NCBI RefSeq assembly: GCF_018402285.1
Contig: NZ_JAGYJH010000003.1
Span: 496,001 to 560,000, forward strand
DNA length: 64,000 nucleotides
Source of the DNA: Hyphomonas sp.
GTDB lineage: Bacteria > Pseudomonadota > Alphaproteobacteria > Caulobacterales > Hyphomonadaceae
Direction of reading: 5' to 3'
The notes under the pieces were generated by a model. The model was not told the DNA's origin, ran no database searches, and worked only from the letters and a program-made list of their open reading frames with translations. The position numbers and the translations under genes were made by a program. Shown one piece after another: positions 38,425 to 47,653 of the stretch. Position 1 is the stretch's first letter. Every line of letters starts with the position of its first letter.

Positions 38425-38448
38425 CCGGACCAGTTTTAAGGGTCAGGA
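38425..38448. repeat. IS right terminal inverted repeat
   Basis: Read on the minus strand it begins TCCTGACCCTTAAAACTGGT, and it matches the left end. It lies upstream of orfA, directly before the truncated integrase copy. Confidence 0.72.
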
Positions 38449-38451
38449 CCA

Positions 38452-38808
38452 CTCTCCCGCGCGGTTATTTGCGTGCTGAAGGATCTTCAGGCGCTGAACA
38501 ATAACAGCCTGATGGTTTTTCCCTCTCACCAATCCCCCGGCAAGCCGATCAGCGAAGCGACAATGACCCTCGCTCTTCGCCGGATGGGCCATACCCAGTC
38601 CGAACATGTTCCTCATGGCTTCCGCGCCAGCGCGTCCAGCCTGCTGAACGAAAGCGGAAAATGGCATGCCGACGCCAAAGAAGCCGAGCTTGGCCATGTC
38701 GGCGGCGATCAGCTGCGCAAAGCGTACCACCGTGCGCGGTACTGGGATGAGCGCGTGGCGATGGCGGAATGGTGGGCTGGCGAAGTGGTCAAAAGACTCA
38801 ATAGCTGA
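38452..38808 (+). pseudogene. 5'-truncated second integrase, C-terminal 118 codons
   Basis: It matches residues 278-397 of the integrase at 27322. The first 200 bp or so are almost identical, and the last third diverges (for example KRLNS replaces the other end). The HGFR and AYHRARYW catalytic parts remain, but the first catalytic Arg and all N-terminal domains are gone. The break lies at the IS right end. It cannot be a working recombinase. Confidence 0.9.
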
Positions 38809-38848
38809 ACAGCGAACGCGAGGATGCTTTCTGAGATATGCGGGCACG

Positions 38849-41800
38849 TCACTCGCCACTATGGACGTCGTTCCACCATTGGCGTGGGAGCACACCCGTG
38901 AGAAAGGCGTCCAAGCCTTTGGGCTTCGATGACTCGCAGACATCTTCGCCGACTTTGTAGCCGAGTGAGTTGAGCAATGGCGTGGTTTTGAAGTCAGCTT
39001 CAATCAACTGCCTGATTGGTGTTCTTCCGTGGTTATCCGAGTCAACGGCGTGCTTCATTGTGTCCGAACAAGGAGCTACGACAACAAGCGGCCCGAGATC
39101 TTTGCTTGCATCAAGGCGGGTTGATTCGTCAGTTGCGGCGCCTGGCGGCGATCCAACTCTCCAGACTTGCGCTGTTCGGGTATTCGAGGTTGTGACCATC
39201 CAATGCCCGTCCGGCGAGAATGCAGAGGAAGAAAAACGTGCAATACCGGAAGGGTGGTCAATAACTTCGGAGGTCCAATCTACAGCCAGGACCTCCATTC
39301 TTGAATCTTGCGTGCGTCGCAGTTCTGCTGAGAGCGCTGTGCTTCCAAGCTTGGCCAATCCGTTCGGCAGCTTGAAAAGCAGCTTTGATCCTTCCGGTGA
39401 GAAGACAGCCGCTCCCCGTTCAAATTCAAAGTCAACATCCACATTTTCCAAGTTGAACCCAACCCAGCCCGCATCCATGGCGGTCATATCGTACCAGACA
39501 CGAACAAGCCCATCCAATGACATTGTGAGCGCAGTGTTAGAGCCGAATGCAAATGTCGCGAATGTCACCTCGCCTCCGTGCCCCCGCAATATATCTTCCT
39601 GCCAGGCGCCGTTCTCCAATGCGGTCCACACACGAGCTGTGCGATCGGCTGAGGCTGTTATGATTCTCCTTCCATCCTCGGAAAACCGTGCGGAAAATAC
39701 GGCACTGCCATGCCCACTGAGCGGCGTCGGATTCCATCCGCCATCGGAGCGTTCAGTCCAGATCGCAGCGTAGCCGTCTGACGACGCAGTCAGCAAGCTG
39801 GTGCTGTCAGGGGAGAACTGGACAGAATGTATAGTTCCTTGGTGCCACTGCAGAGGATTCGATTCCCAAGAGCCATCTGAGACTTCCCGCCACACTCGGA
39901 CTGTTGTGACCGAAAATTCTTCTGACACAAAGAAGCTGCCGCGCTCGCTAGTCTCAACAAACTCGGGGAAATCGGAATTGGCGTGGAGCTCCGTTGACCC
40001 ATCCGTTGTCAACGCGAGGACCTTTGATCCATCGGGAGAGAACTCAGCTGACAAAACACTACCTTCGCCGGCGTCTAGCACGCGACTGGACCAGCCACCG
40101 AGCTCGTCAGATTCCCATATCCGGATGGTTCCATCCGCTGATGCTGTCACAATTCTGGTGCTGTCAGGCGAGAATGCGGCCGAATTGACCCTGGATGTGT
40201 GGCCTTGAAGCTCTTCACTTTGCCACGCACCAAATTCGTTCATGGACCAAACCCGCGCCGTTCCATCGTTCGAAGCAGTAACGATCCGGGTTCCGTCAGG
40301 AGAGAATGATGCAGTGTTGATCCGGCGCTTGTGCCCTTCCAGCGAAACGATCCATCGGGCGGCCTGACTGGCAGCGTCCAGTTGAACATCAAAGCCGTCG
40401 GCACGCGGAGACAATGCGCTGTTGCGGCTACCTAACACAGCAAGTCGAAGTGCCTGACCAGAGTTGCCTTCTGCCAGGGCATTCCGGCTTTCATCGAGCA
40501 GGATCGCCGAATAGCCCCGCTGCAATATTCGTTCGCCTTGCACCAGAAACCACGACGCTGTCACGACTCCGGCAAATGCAACAACGAGAAACACCCCAAA
40601 GGCGGACTGCCATATTGCTGTGCGTCGGCGCTGGCGCTTTTCCCGCTGCGCCTGCGCGATTTCCTTTGCAGCCAGTTCGTCCTCAGCCTTCCGGCAAGCA
40701 ACAAGGTAGCTACTACCCTCGGCGCCCAAAATTTGTTCGAGATCGCGCCGCGCTATAAGTTCTTCTGCGAGTTTCAGGCGTTCGCCGCGATGCACCAGCA
40801 TGTCGTGCCGCTGTGTCATGCGGATGTCTGACATCCAATCCCGAGCTGCTCTCTGGATCCGGTGGAGCCTCTCAAGCACGATCCGTTCTTCGCTGATCCA
40901 CGCAGCAACGCCGCGCCAGTGGCGAAGGACGGCTTCATGGCTGACCTCAACAACCGTTTCGTCGCTTGCACTTGATGCCACGAGCAAACGCTCTTCGACA
41001 AAGTGCAGGATGAGCAGCCGCGAGTTTTCCGGAATTTCGGAGAGGCGCGCGACGCGCCGTCTCGGACTTGCGTCTGCTTCATCCAACTGGACGAGCCAAG
41101 GGATGAAGGCGACTCGGGCGAGAGTGTCGAGATCGTGACGTGTATTCGGCAGGGCAGGGTCATTCTCTGCTCTGCGCATCGCGGCTTCAACGGCTGCGTT
41201 AATGGCACCTGAGACGCCTCCAAGCCCGGTCTGATATTCTTGGAGGTCGAGAAGACCATCGCTACCGTACTCGGCCACAAGCCGTTCCAGCGTAAAGGCG
41301 AGCAGCGGCAGCGCGTCGGCACGGTCAAGGTCTGCAATCAAACGCTCCGTGAGCGCGGGCTTAATGCGTAGCGGAGGCTTTGCAAGCGCGGCGGGGCCTT
41401 CGATGACCTCCTTGAAGGCTGAAGGGGGCAGGGCAGGCAGGTTGAACAGGTTCAGCTGGCCGGCGACGCGGGCATCGGCCTGCAGCCCGCCGAGCGAGTC
41501 CGAACGAATGGTGGCGATGAAGAGAAGGTCCGGCTTTTCGGCGAGCGCCTGAACAAGGAGATCAATAGCGGCGAGGGCGCTGGAGTTTTCCGCTGAAAAC
41601 AGCTCCTCCGCCTGGTCGAGCGGAAGGACCAGGGAGGGCGGGGGCCGCTCGCCTGCGCCTGGTACGCCGAAGGTCTGCATACGTTGGATGACGGCTGCCT
41701 GCATTGCGGCAAGGGCGGGCTCTACCCTGCCTGGCGTCTCCAGACCCAGGGACTTCAACAATCCCGTTTCGCCGCCGAGCGCATCACGGCCGGGGCGCCA

Positions 41801-42481
41801 TGTGGGCAGTATGAGGAAATTTTCCTCATCGCGGCGCAGGCGCGCGAGCAGGCCTGCCTTCAGGAAGCTTGACTTGCCGGCGCCCGAAGCCGCCGCAATC
41901 GTCAGGATGCGGTGCGGGTCGCCGCCGCGAATCTGGCGCAGCGCGTCCAGTCCTGCAGTGATCTGCGCGTCGCGGCCGAAGAATATTGCCACGTCGTCTT
42001 CCTCAAAGGATCTGAGCCCGCGATAGGGCGGACGGGCCGGGTCGGATGGCGGGGGCCAGCCAAAATGGTTCGGACCGATCTGAGCGCGTTTCAGGCCGAG
42101 TTTCAGCTTTTCGAAGCCGCCTTCGGCGAGCGTAGGATCGCTGATGTTGACGAACTGAATGTCGGAGACGAAGCTCGGTATCTTAACAGTGAGCGGCGCC
42201 ACGATGATCGGGAAGATCGGCTTGCCGCGAGACTCTGCGTGGGTGAATTCCCGTGCGCATTCGGGCGAGCGGATCCAGTCGTCTGACAGACAGACAATCA
42301 CGGCCTCGCAGTTGTTTCCAATTTCATCCAACCGCTGGCGCCAGCGTTCGCCGCCGCCGAGTGCATCCAGATCAAGAAAGATCTGAGCGGGACCCCAGCC
42401 GTTTGAAACGAGCCAATCGCGAACGCCGATGGCTTCGGCGTTGTTCCGGCTGGAATGGCTGATGAATATCATTCCCATCAC
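38849..42481 (-). CDS. TIR - STAND NTPase - transmembrane - WD40 protein (1210 aa)
   Basis: A paralogue of the 1574-aa protein. The TIR domain (1-140) starts MIFISHSSRN, with Glu78 in SPECAREF. The STAND NTPase has Walker A SGAGKSS at 199-205 and Walker B in LVLPLDQAEE near 284-293; this domain is very close to that of the paralogue. The membrane segment is near 635-658 after KRQRRR. WD40 repeats (about 720-1110) are ordinary and diverged, roughly seven to eight, some degenerate. The tail carries APCSDTM, GEDVC and WW. The likely start is the GTG at 42481 or the ATG one codon later. It stands alone after the truncated integrase, near the right end of the island. Confidence 0.91.
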   Translation of the reverse strand: MMGMIFISHSSRNNAEAIGVRDWLVSNGWGPAQIFLDLDALGGGERWRQRLDEIGNNCEAVIVCLSDDWIRSPECAREFTHAESRGKPIFPIIVAPLTVKIPSFVSDIQFVNISDPTLAEGGFEKLKLGLKRAQIGPNHFGWPPPSDPARPPYRGLRSFEEDDVAIFFGRDAQITAGLDALRQIRGGDPHRILTIAAASGAGKSSFLKAGLLARLRRDEENFLILPTWRPGRDALGGETGLLKSLGLETPGRVEPALAAMQAAVIQRMQTFGVPGAGERPPPSLVLPLDQAEELFSAENSSALAAIDLLVQALAEKPDLLFIATIRSDSLGGLQADARVAGQLNLFNLPALPPSAFKEVIEGPAALAKPPLRIKPALTERLIADLDRADALPLLAFTLERLVAEYGSDGLLDLQEYQTGLGGVSGAINAAVEAAMRRAENDPALPNTRHDLDTLARVAFIPWLVQLDEADASPRRRVARLSEIPENSRLLILHFVEERLLVASSASDETVVEVSHEAVLRHWRGVAAWISEERIVLERLHRIQRAARDWMSDIRMTQRHDMLVHRGERLKLAEELIARRDLEQILGAEGSSYLVACRKAEDELAAKEIAQAQREKRQRRRTAIWQSAFGVFLVVAFAGVVTASWFLVQGERILQRGYSAILLDESRNALAEGNSGQALRLAVLGSRNSALSPRADGFDVQLDAASQAARWIVSLEGHKRRINTASFSPDGTRIVTASNDGTARVWSMNEFGAWQSEELQGHTSRVNSAAFSPDSTRIVTASADGTIRIWESDELGGWSSRVLDAGEGSVLSAEFSPDGSKVLALTTDGSTELHANSDFPEFVETSERGSFFVSEEFSVTTVRVWREVSDGSWESNPLQWHQGTIHSVQFSPDSTSLLTASSDGYAAIWTERSDGGWNPTPLSGHGSAVFSARFSEDGRRIITASADRTARVWTALENGAWQEDILRGHGGEVTFATFAFGSNTALTMSLDGLVRVWYDMTAMDAGWVGFNLENVDVDFEFERGAAVFSPEGSKLLFKLPNGLAKLGSTALSAELRRTQDSRMEVLAVDWTSEVIDHPSGIARFSSSAFSPDGHWMVTTSNTRTAQVWRVGSPPGAATDESTRLDASKDLGPLVVVAPCSDTMKHAVDSDNHGRTPIRQLIEADFKTTPLLNSLGYKVGEDVCESSKPKGLDAFLTGVLPRQWWNDVHSGE

Positions 42482-42573
42482 AAGTGGTCCCGCACCCTGT
42501 TGGCCGATTCATTTCAACGTTCAAACGAGACCGATGGCAAGCGAAGACGAGCGACGGACGACGAGACCATCCT

Positions 42574-42597
42574 GGGCACCATTCAGTAGTTTCAGGC
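42574..42597 (+). repeat. candidate attR, degenerate copy of the tRNA-Leu junction
   Basis: GGGCACCATTCAGTAGTTTC, continued by AGGC, aligns with 27129-27150. GGGCACCAT, CAG and AGTTTCAG are shared in the same order and almost the same spacing. It lies between the last TIR gene and the Lrp gene, where an island end is expected. Confidence 0.5.
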
Positions 42598-42600
42598 ACT

Positions 42601-43062
42601 TCAGATGTGCCGCGTGGGCAGGCCGGGTGATAGTTTCACAGTCTCCATCGAAATGTAGGCGGACATGTCGTACATCTCCATCCGTTTCAGGAGCTGTTTG
42701 TAGACGGTGTCGTAGTATTCGACATTCGGCAGGACGAGCTTGAGTATATAGTCGAAATTACCGGTGAGCCGGTGGACCTCGACGATTTCCGGGATCGCGT
42801 TTACCGCAGTGTGGAATTCGTCCAGCCAGTTCTTGGAGTGGCGCCCTGTCCGCACAAGCAGAAAGATCGTGGTCGGCAGGTTGATCTTTTTCCGGTCGAG
42901 CAGGGCCATCGAGCCGGTGATGTAGCCCTCCGCCTTCAGCCGGGCGATGCGGCGCGAGCAGGCTGACGGCGACAGCGACAGGGTCTCGGCGATTTCTGCG
43001 GCCGGGATATCGGCGTTCTCCTGAAGGAGGGCGAGAAGCTTGCGGTCACGGTCATCCAGCAT
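42601..43062 (-). CDS. Lrp/AsnC family transcriptional regulator
   Basis: A 153-aa regulator. The N-terminal winged helix-turn-helix ([20 protein letters not shown], then [18 protein letters not shown]) is followed by a RAM ligand-binding domain (about 70-145). Proteins of this group respond to amino acids. It is divergent from an Asp/Glu racemase-like gene across 169 bp, so it may regulate that gene. It is the first core gene right of the island. Confidence 0.92.
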   Translation of the reverse strand: MLDDRDRKLLALLQENADIPAAEIAETLSLSPSACSRRIARLKAEGYITGSMALLDRKKINLPTTIFLLVRTGRHSKNWLDEFHTAVNAIPEIVEVHRLTGNFDYILKLVLPNVEYYDTVYKQLLKRMEMYDMSAYISMETVKLSPGLPTRHI

Positions 43063-43231
43063 GACCTGATATTAGCTCCGGATTACCCAATGATGCAATT
43101 GCGTTGCGTAAAGAACTTTAACGACGCGGATTTTGTGCATCCGACGTCGAAAAGTGTACCATGAATGCGCGCATAAACGGTTCCGGGCAGGCTATGCTTG
43201 AGCTTCTTGAGGAATAGCGGGAGCAGACATC

Positions 43232-44002
43232 ATGAAAACAATCGGCCTGATTGGCGGCATGAGCTGGGAGTCCACGGCAACCTATTACCGCTACATCAAT
43301 GAAGCGGTCCGGGATCAGGCGGGCGGGCTCGCGTCTGCCGAATTGATCCTCAACTCACTCGATTTTTCCAAAGTCGTTGCCCTCCAGAAGGCTGACCGGT
43401 GGGATGACGCCGGCGTGCTTCTTGGCGCTGCGGGCGCGGGTCTTGTCCGGGCCGGGGCGGACTGTGTTCTCATCTGCACGAACACGATGCATCTGGTGGC
43501 AGATCAGGTCGCGCGCATGTCGGGCGTGCCCCTGATCGATATCATCGATGAAACCGCTGCCGTTCTCAAAGCCGATGGCCGGAAGCGGCCCTTGCTGCTT
43601 GCCACACGCTACACGATGGAGCACGGCTTTTACTCAGACCGCATGGCGGCCCACGGCGTCAGCGTTCAGGTGCCGGATGCCGGTGACCGCGCCGCCGTGC
43701 ACGAGATCATCTTCAGCGAGCTTTGCCAGGGGGTTGTTTCGGACGTGTCCCGCAAGCGGCTGGAGGGGATTGTGGCAGTTGCCGCTGAGCGCGGCGCCGA
43801 TAGCGTCATTCTCGGGTGCACCGAGATCCAGCTCCTCCTGGCGGCCGATAGCCTCGCTTTGCCGGGCTATGATTCCACACTCATCCATGCGGACGCGGCC
43901 GTCAGGTTCGCGCTTTCAGGCGAAGCGGGCGGGCGCCCTGGCGCGGCTCCTCAAATGATGGATATACAGAGCGCCGGGGCCGGCCTGCTCCGGACGCGCT
44001 GA
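43232..44002 (+). CDS. aspartate/glutamate racemase family protein
   Basis: A 256-aa protein of the PLP-independent amino-acid racemase family. The N-terminal IGLIGGMSWEST is typical. The two catalytic cysteines are Cys82 (ICTNTMH) and Cys196 (ILGCTEI). It probably racemises aspartate, glutamate or a related amino acid. The last 25 or so residues are Gly/Ala-rich and longer than usual for the family. It is divergent from the Lrp-type regulator, which suggests amino-acid-responsive control. Confidence 0.9.
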   Translation: MKTIGLIGGMSWESTATYYRYINEAVRDQAGGLASAELILNSLDFSKVVALQKADRWDDAGVLLGAAGAGLVRAGADCVLICTNTMHLVADQVARMSGVPLIDIIDETAAVLKADGRKRPLLLATRYTMEHGFYSDRMAAHGVSVQVPDAGDRAAVHEIIFSELCQGVVSDVSRKRLEGIVAVAAERGADSVILGCTEIQLLLAADSLALPGYDSTLIHADAAVRFALSGEAGGRPGAAPQMMDIQSAGAGLLRTR

Positions 44003-44041
44003 TGAAGGGTACGTCCGCCCCGGCCAGGGGGCAGGGGCGTC

Positions 44042-44602
44042 TCACTCAAACCCCACCGTCAGGTCCCTGAGGGGATAATCGGCCATGGCGTTGTAGCGGG
44101 AAGGGCCCCCGCCACGGCGCGGAAAGCTGCCATAAAGATGGAAGAGCCGCGCGCGGAAAGGCTCGCTGCGGTGGCCCTGATGAGCGCGGACCCATTCCTG
44201 GGCAGCCTCCAGCGGCGTGCCGCTGAGATAGGCGAGGGTGATGTGCGGCGTGAAGGGGTGCTTCTCCAGCGGGATACCGAGACGGCGGGCTGCGCGTTCA
44301 CACTGACTGGCCAGGCCGCGCAGCTCATCGCTTTCCCCGATCCGGGCCCAGACAGCGCTTGGCTCGCGCCGGCCAAACCAGCCCATGCCCTCTACGCGCA
44401 GGTCAAATGCATCTGCCTCGATCTCGCCGAGGAGTTCATCAAGATCGCGCGCCTTATTCTCAGAAAGTTCGCCATAGAAGCAGAGCGTGACGTGGAAGTT
44501 CTCTTCCGGCCGCCAGCCGGCTCCTGGCAGGTGCTTCTGCAGCTTTCGCAGAGGCGCGGCAATTCCGGTTGGAACAGGAAGGGCAGCAAACAGACGAAAC
44601 AT
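44042..44602 (-). CDS. thpR: RNA 2',3'-cyclic phosphodiesterase
   Basis: A 186-aa 2H phosphoesterase (LigT/ThpR). Both HxTx motifs are present: His37-Thr39 (FHVTLCF) and His120-Thr122 (PHITLAY). It hydrolyses 2',3'-cyclic phosphate ends of RNA or similar compounds. It stands alone, convergent with the racemase gene. Confidence 0.92.
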   Translation of the reverse strand: MFRLFAALPVPTGIAAPLRKLQKHLPGAGWRPEENFHVTLCFYGELSENKARDLDELLGEIEADAFDLRVEGMGWFGRREPSAVWARIGESDELRGLASQCERAARRLGIPLEKHPFTPHITLAYLSGTPLEAAQEWVRAHQGHRSEPFRARLFHLYGSFPRRGGGPSRYNAMADYPLRDLTVGFE

Positions 44603-44675
44603 TCCGTCTGTTCACCACACACTTCACGTCATGAAAACCCGCGCTGTGGGCTAGCCCGGGTCAGGCAGGTGCAAT

Positions 44676-45008
44676 TCAGCCTACTAGCGCATCCAGCTTG
44701 CCGAAATGCTCCGCCAGAAGGTAGTAGAAAGTCACGCGAGACTTCTGGCCCCCTTCGGCCTTCATCTTCTCGCAGACAGCCTGCATGGCGGCGTCGAGTT
44801 CCTGTTGCTTCTGCGCCAGGCCGAGCTTTCCGCGGCACCACTTTTCGCGCACACGGTCGAGCTCGCCCGAATCCGTGCAAGCGACGATCGAGCTGTCCTT
44901 GTTGCGCAGGGCAATGCCAAGGTGGCCGACGATCTTCTCGGCAGCGGCCTGATTGTATACTTTCGTGTATTTCTTGATGTTCTCAGCATAAGCAGAAGCA
45001 TCAGCCAT
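44676..45008 (-). CDS. DUF2853 family protein
   Basis: A 110-aa mostly helical soluble protein of unknown role. The family pattern is seen in YAENIKKYTKVYN with VGHLGIALRNKDSSIVACTD and in ELDRVREKWCRGKL. I start at the ATG ending at 45008, since the upstream part of the frame is not conserved in character. It is a single gene with no clear operon partner. Confidence 0.85.
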   Translation of the reverse strand: MADASAYAENIKKYTKVYNQAAAEKIVGHLGIALRNKDSSIVACTDSGELDRVREKWCRGKLGLAQKQQELDAAMQAVCEKMKAEGGQKSRVTFYYLLAEHFGKLDALVG

Positions 45009-45386
45009 GAGTTTCCCCTTCTCATTTGATAGAACGCCTCCTGATGGAGACACTCCACACGGAGAGGTTTAACCCCCGCCGGTGCCGAGTCAATGATACT
45101 TAAGAGGCGCACACGGCTACATTTGGACAGAATCAGGCTGGATTGCGGCATTGAAGTAATAATGAAATATTAATCATACAATATTTGAAATTCTGAAGCA
45201 CACGTCAAACATATACTTGAATTGGCCCGGCGGCCCCGCAAGGCCTGCGAAAGTTCGGGTGGTTGCACAGCTGCTAAACTATACGCGGAACCCCGGTTTT
45301 TGTTGCAGAACGCCAGTGAAATGACCATATTCAGCGCTGAACGGCACCTACGGGTTGCCGGGTTCATAGGAAAGGACTTGAAAATC
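45009..45386. other. 378-bp intergenic region with a hairpin before the BI-1 gene
   Basis: There is no coding frame of merit. The left half is AT-rich and probably holds the divergent promoters. A hairpin, CGGCACC (45342-45348) with GGTTGCCG (45353-45360) and a TACG loop, lies 26 bp before the ATG of the Bax-inhibitor gene, close to its AGGAAAGGA site. A conserved ybhL leader RNA is known upstream of such genes in Alphaproteobacteria. Whether this is one cannot be decided here. Confidence 0.45.
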
Positions 45387-46160
45387 ATGAACGAATTCAA
45401 CCGGGGCTTCGGCGCGGTCGATGTTCGCTCGATGGACACCTCAGTCAATGCAGGTCTTCGGACCTTCATGCTGGGTGTATATCAGAAGCTGGCGCTCGGC
45501 ATTGCTCTCTCGGGCGGCATTGCCTTCCTTGTCGGTTCAGGCCTCGTGCCCGGCCTGACACAGCTGCTTCTCGGCACGCCTCTCTTCTATCTCTTCCAGT
45601 TCGGCCCACTGGTGCTGATCCTGGGTTCTGCCTTCCTCATGAAGAATCCCTCGCCGCTGGCGACGGGCATTCTTTACTGGTCGATCGTCGTCATGCTCGG
45701 CGTCTGTCTGTCGATCTGGGTTGCCATGGCAGCTGCGCAGACCGGCGTGACCACGCGCGGCGGCGCCGCCCTCAACGTCACCTTCATGACGATGACCAAG
45801 GCGTTTCTGCTGACGGCCTCGGCCTTCGGCGCGCTGAGCCTCTTCGGTTACACGACCAAGACGAACCTTCGCCCCATCGGCATCGTTGCTGTCTTCGCGC
45901 TGTGGGGCGTGGTCGGCATCTCGCTGCTGAGCTTCCTCTTCCCGCCTTCGGGCATGTTCGAGGTGATCATCCAGGTGGCCGTCCTCGGTATCTCAGGCGT
46001 GCTGGTCGCTTTCCAGACGCAGGAGCTGAAAGAGAGCTACTTCGTTTATGAAGGCGATGCCCGCTCGCTGGCCGTGATGACGAACTCGGGTGCGCTCAAC
46101 TTCTTCATCATGTTCTACAACATGTTCACCATCCTGATGTCGCTCCTCTCGCGCGAATGA
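45387..46160 (+). CDS. Bax inhibitor-1 / YccA family membrane protein
   Basis: A 257-aa protein with seven predicted membrane segments. Its family ending (SGALNFFIMFYNMFTILMSL) and the cytoplasmic N-terminus with RTFMLGVYQKLALG are typical of bacterial BI-1/YbhL proteins. Such proteins may leak calcium or protect membrane proteases. The ATG at 45387 is preceded by AGGAAAGGA; the longer frame upstream would include the leader hairpin and is rejected. It ends in a strong terminator. Confidence 0.9.
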   Translation: MNEFNRGFGAVDVRSMDTSVNAGLRTFMLGVYQKLALGIALSGGIAFLVGSGLVPGLTQLLLGTPLFYLFQFGPLVLILGSAFLMKNPSPLATGILYWSIVVMLGVCLSIWVAMAAAQTGVTTRGGAALNVTFMTMTKAFLLTASAFGALSLFGYTTKTNLRPIGIVAVFALWGVVGISLLSFLFPPSGMFEVIIQVAVLGISGVLVAFQTQELKESYFVYEGDARSLAVMTNSGALNFFIMFYNMFTILMSLLSRE

Positions 46161-46200
46161 CGCCGGAGAGACAAAAGGAGGGTAGCCCCTTCTAAGACAA

Positions 46201-46234
46201 AAGCCCCGCGAGCCCTGCCTCGCGGGGCTTTTCA
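46201..46234 (+). terminator. Rho-independent terminator after the BI-1 gene
   Basis: A perfect 12-bp stem, AAGCCCCGCGAG (46201-46212) with 46219-46230, is followed by a short T-run. It lies 40 bp after the stop codon. Confidence 0.9.
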
Positions 46235-46285
46235 CATTCTGGCCGCATTGCAACGCGCGCGCGCCTCGGCTAAAGCGGCGCCTGA

Positions 46286-47338
<1,053 letters not shown>

Positions 47339-47346
47339 GCTGTTCG

Positions 47347-47649
47347 ATGATCACCGTCGAAGGCTATGTGCGTTTTGCGGATGCGGGCGATTTTCCCCGC
47401 ATCCGCGACACGGCCTTTGCCCAGATGCGTGCCAGCCGGGCCGAGCCCGGCTCCCTCGACTATACCTACGCCATCGATGTTGCCGACCCCTGCCTGATGC
47501 GCGTGCTGGAGCGCTGGGAAAGCTGGCAGGCGCTGGAGACACATTTTGCGCAGCCGTACATGGCGCCCTGGCGCGCGCCGCTTGCTGGGGTCACGGTTGT
47601 GGAGCGCAATCTCCATGCTCATGAAGTGGTCCAGTCCCTGAAAGTCTGA
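47347..47649 (+). CDS. antibiotic biosynthesis monooxygenase (ABM) domain protein
   Basis: A 100-aa single ABM-fold protein. RASRAEPGSLDYTYAIDVAD and the ERWESWQALETHF segment are the usual pattern (the family motif is W.s..al..H). Such proteins form dimers and may be small oxygenases or haem-related enzymes; the substrate is unknown. I start at 47347 rather than inside mdh. A GNAT gene follows 4 bp later. Confidence 0.85.
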   Translation: MITVEGYVRFADAGDFPRIRDTAFAQMRASRAEPGSLDYTYAIDVADPCLMRVLERWESWQALETHFAQPYMAPWRAPLAGVTVVERNLHAHEVVQSLKV

Positions 47650-47653
47650 CGCG

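Larger units (their letters stand above)
37247..38448 (-). mobile_element. IS3-family insertion sequence (IS407-like group)
   Basis: A 1.2-kb element with imperfect terminal inverted repeats and orfA/orfB joined by a -1 slippery site. The transposase has the DDE residues. The flanking bases do not form a target duplication. The right end abuts the broken integrase copy within 3 bp, suggesting a deletion formed by the IS or by recombination. Confidence 0.88.
27129..42597. mobile_element. genomic island at tRNA-Leu with TIR/STAND/WD40 genes
   Basis: The left end is fixed by tRNA-Leu and a full integrase gene. The right end is proposed at a degenerate copy of the tRNA/att junction (42574-42597), four bases before the stop of the Lrp gene. 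Contents: integrase, methyltransferase and integrase remnants, three TIR-WD40 genes, one hypothetical gene, an IS3-family element and a truncated second integrase. The flanks are ordinary core genes. The island looks built by successive insertions and deletions. Confidence 0.72.
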
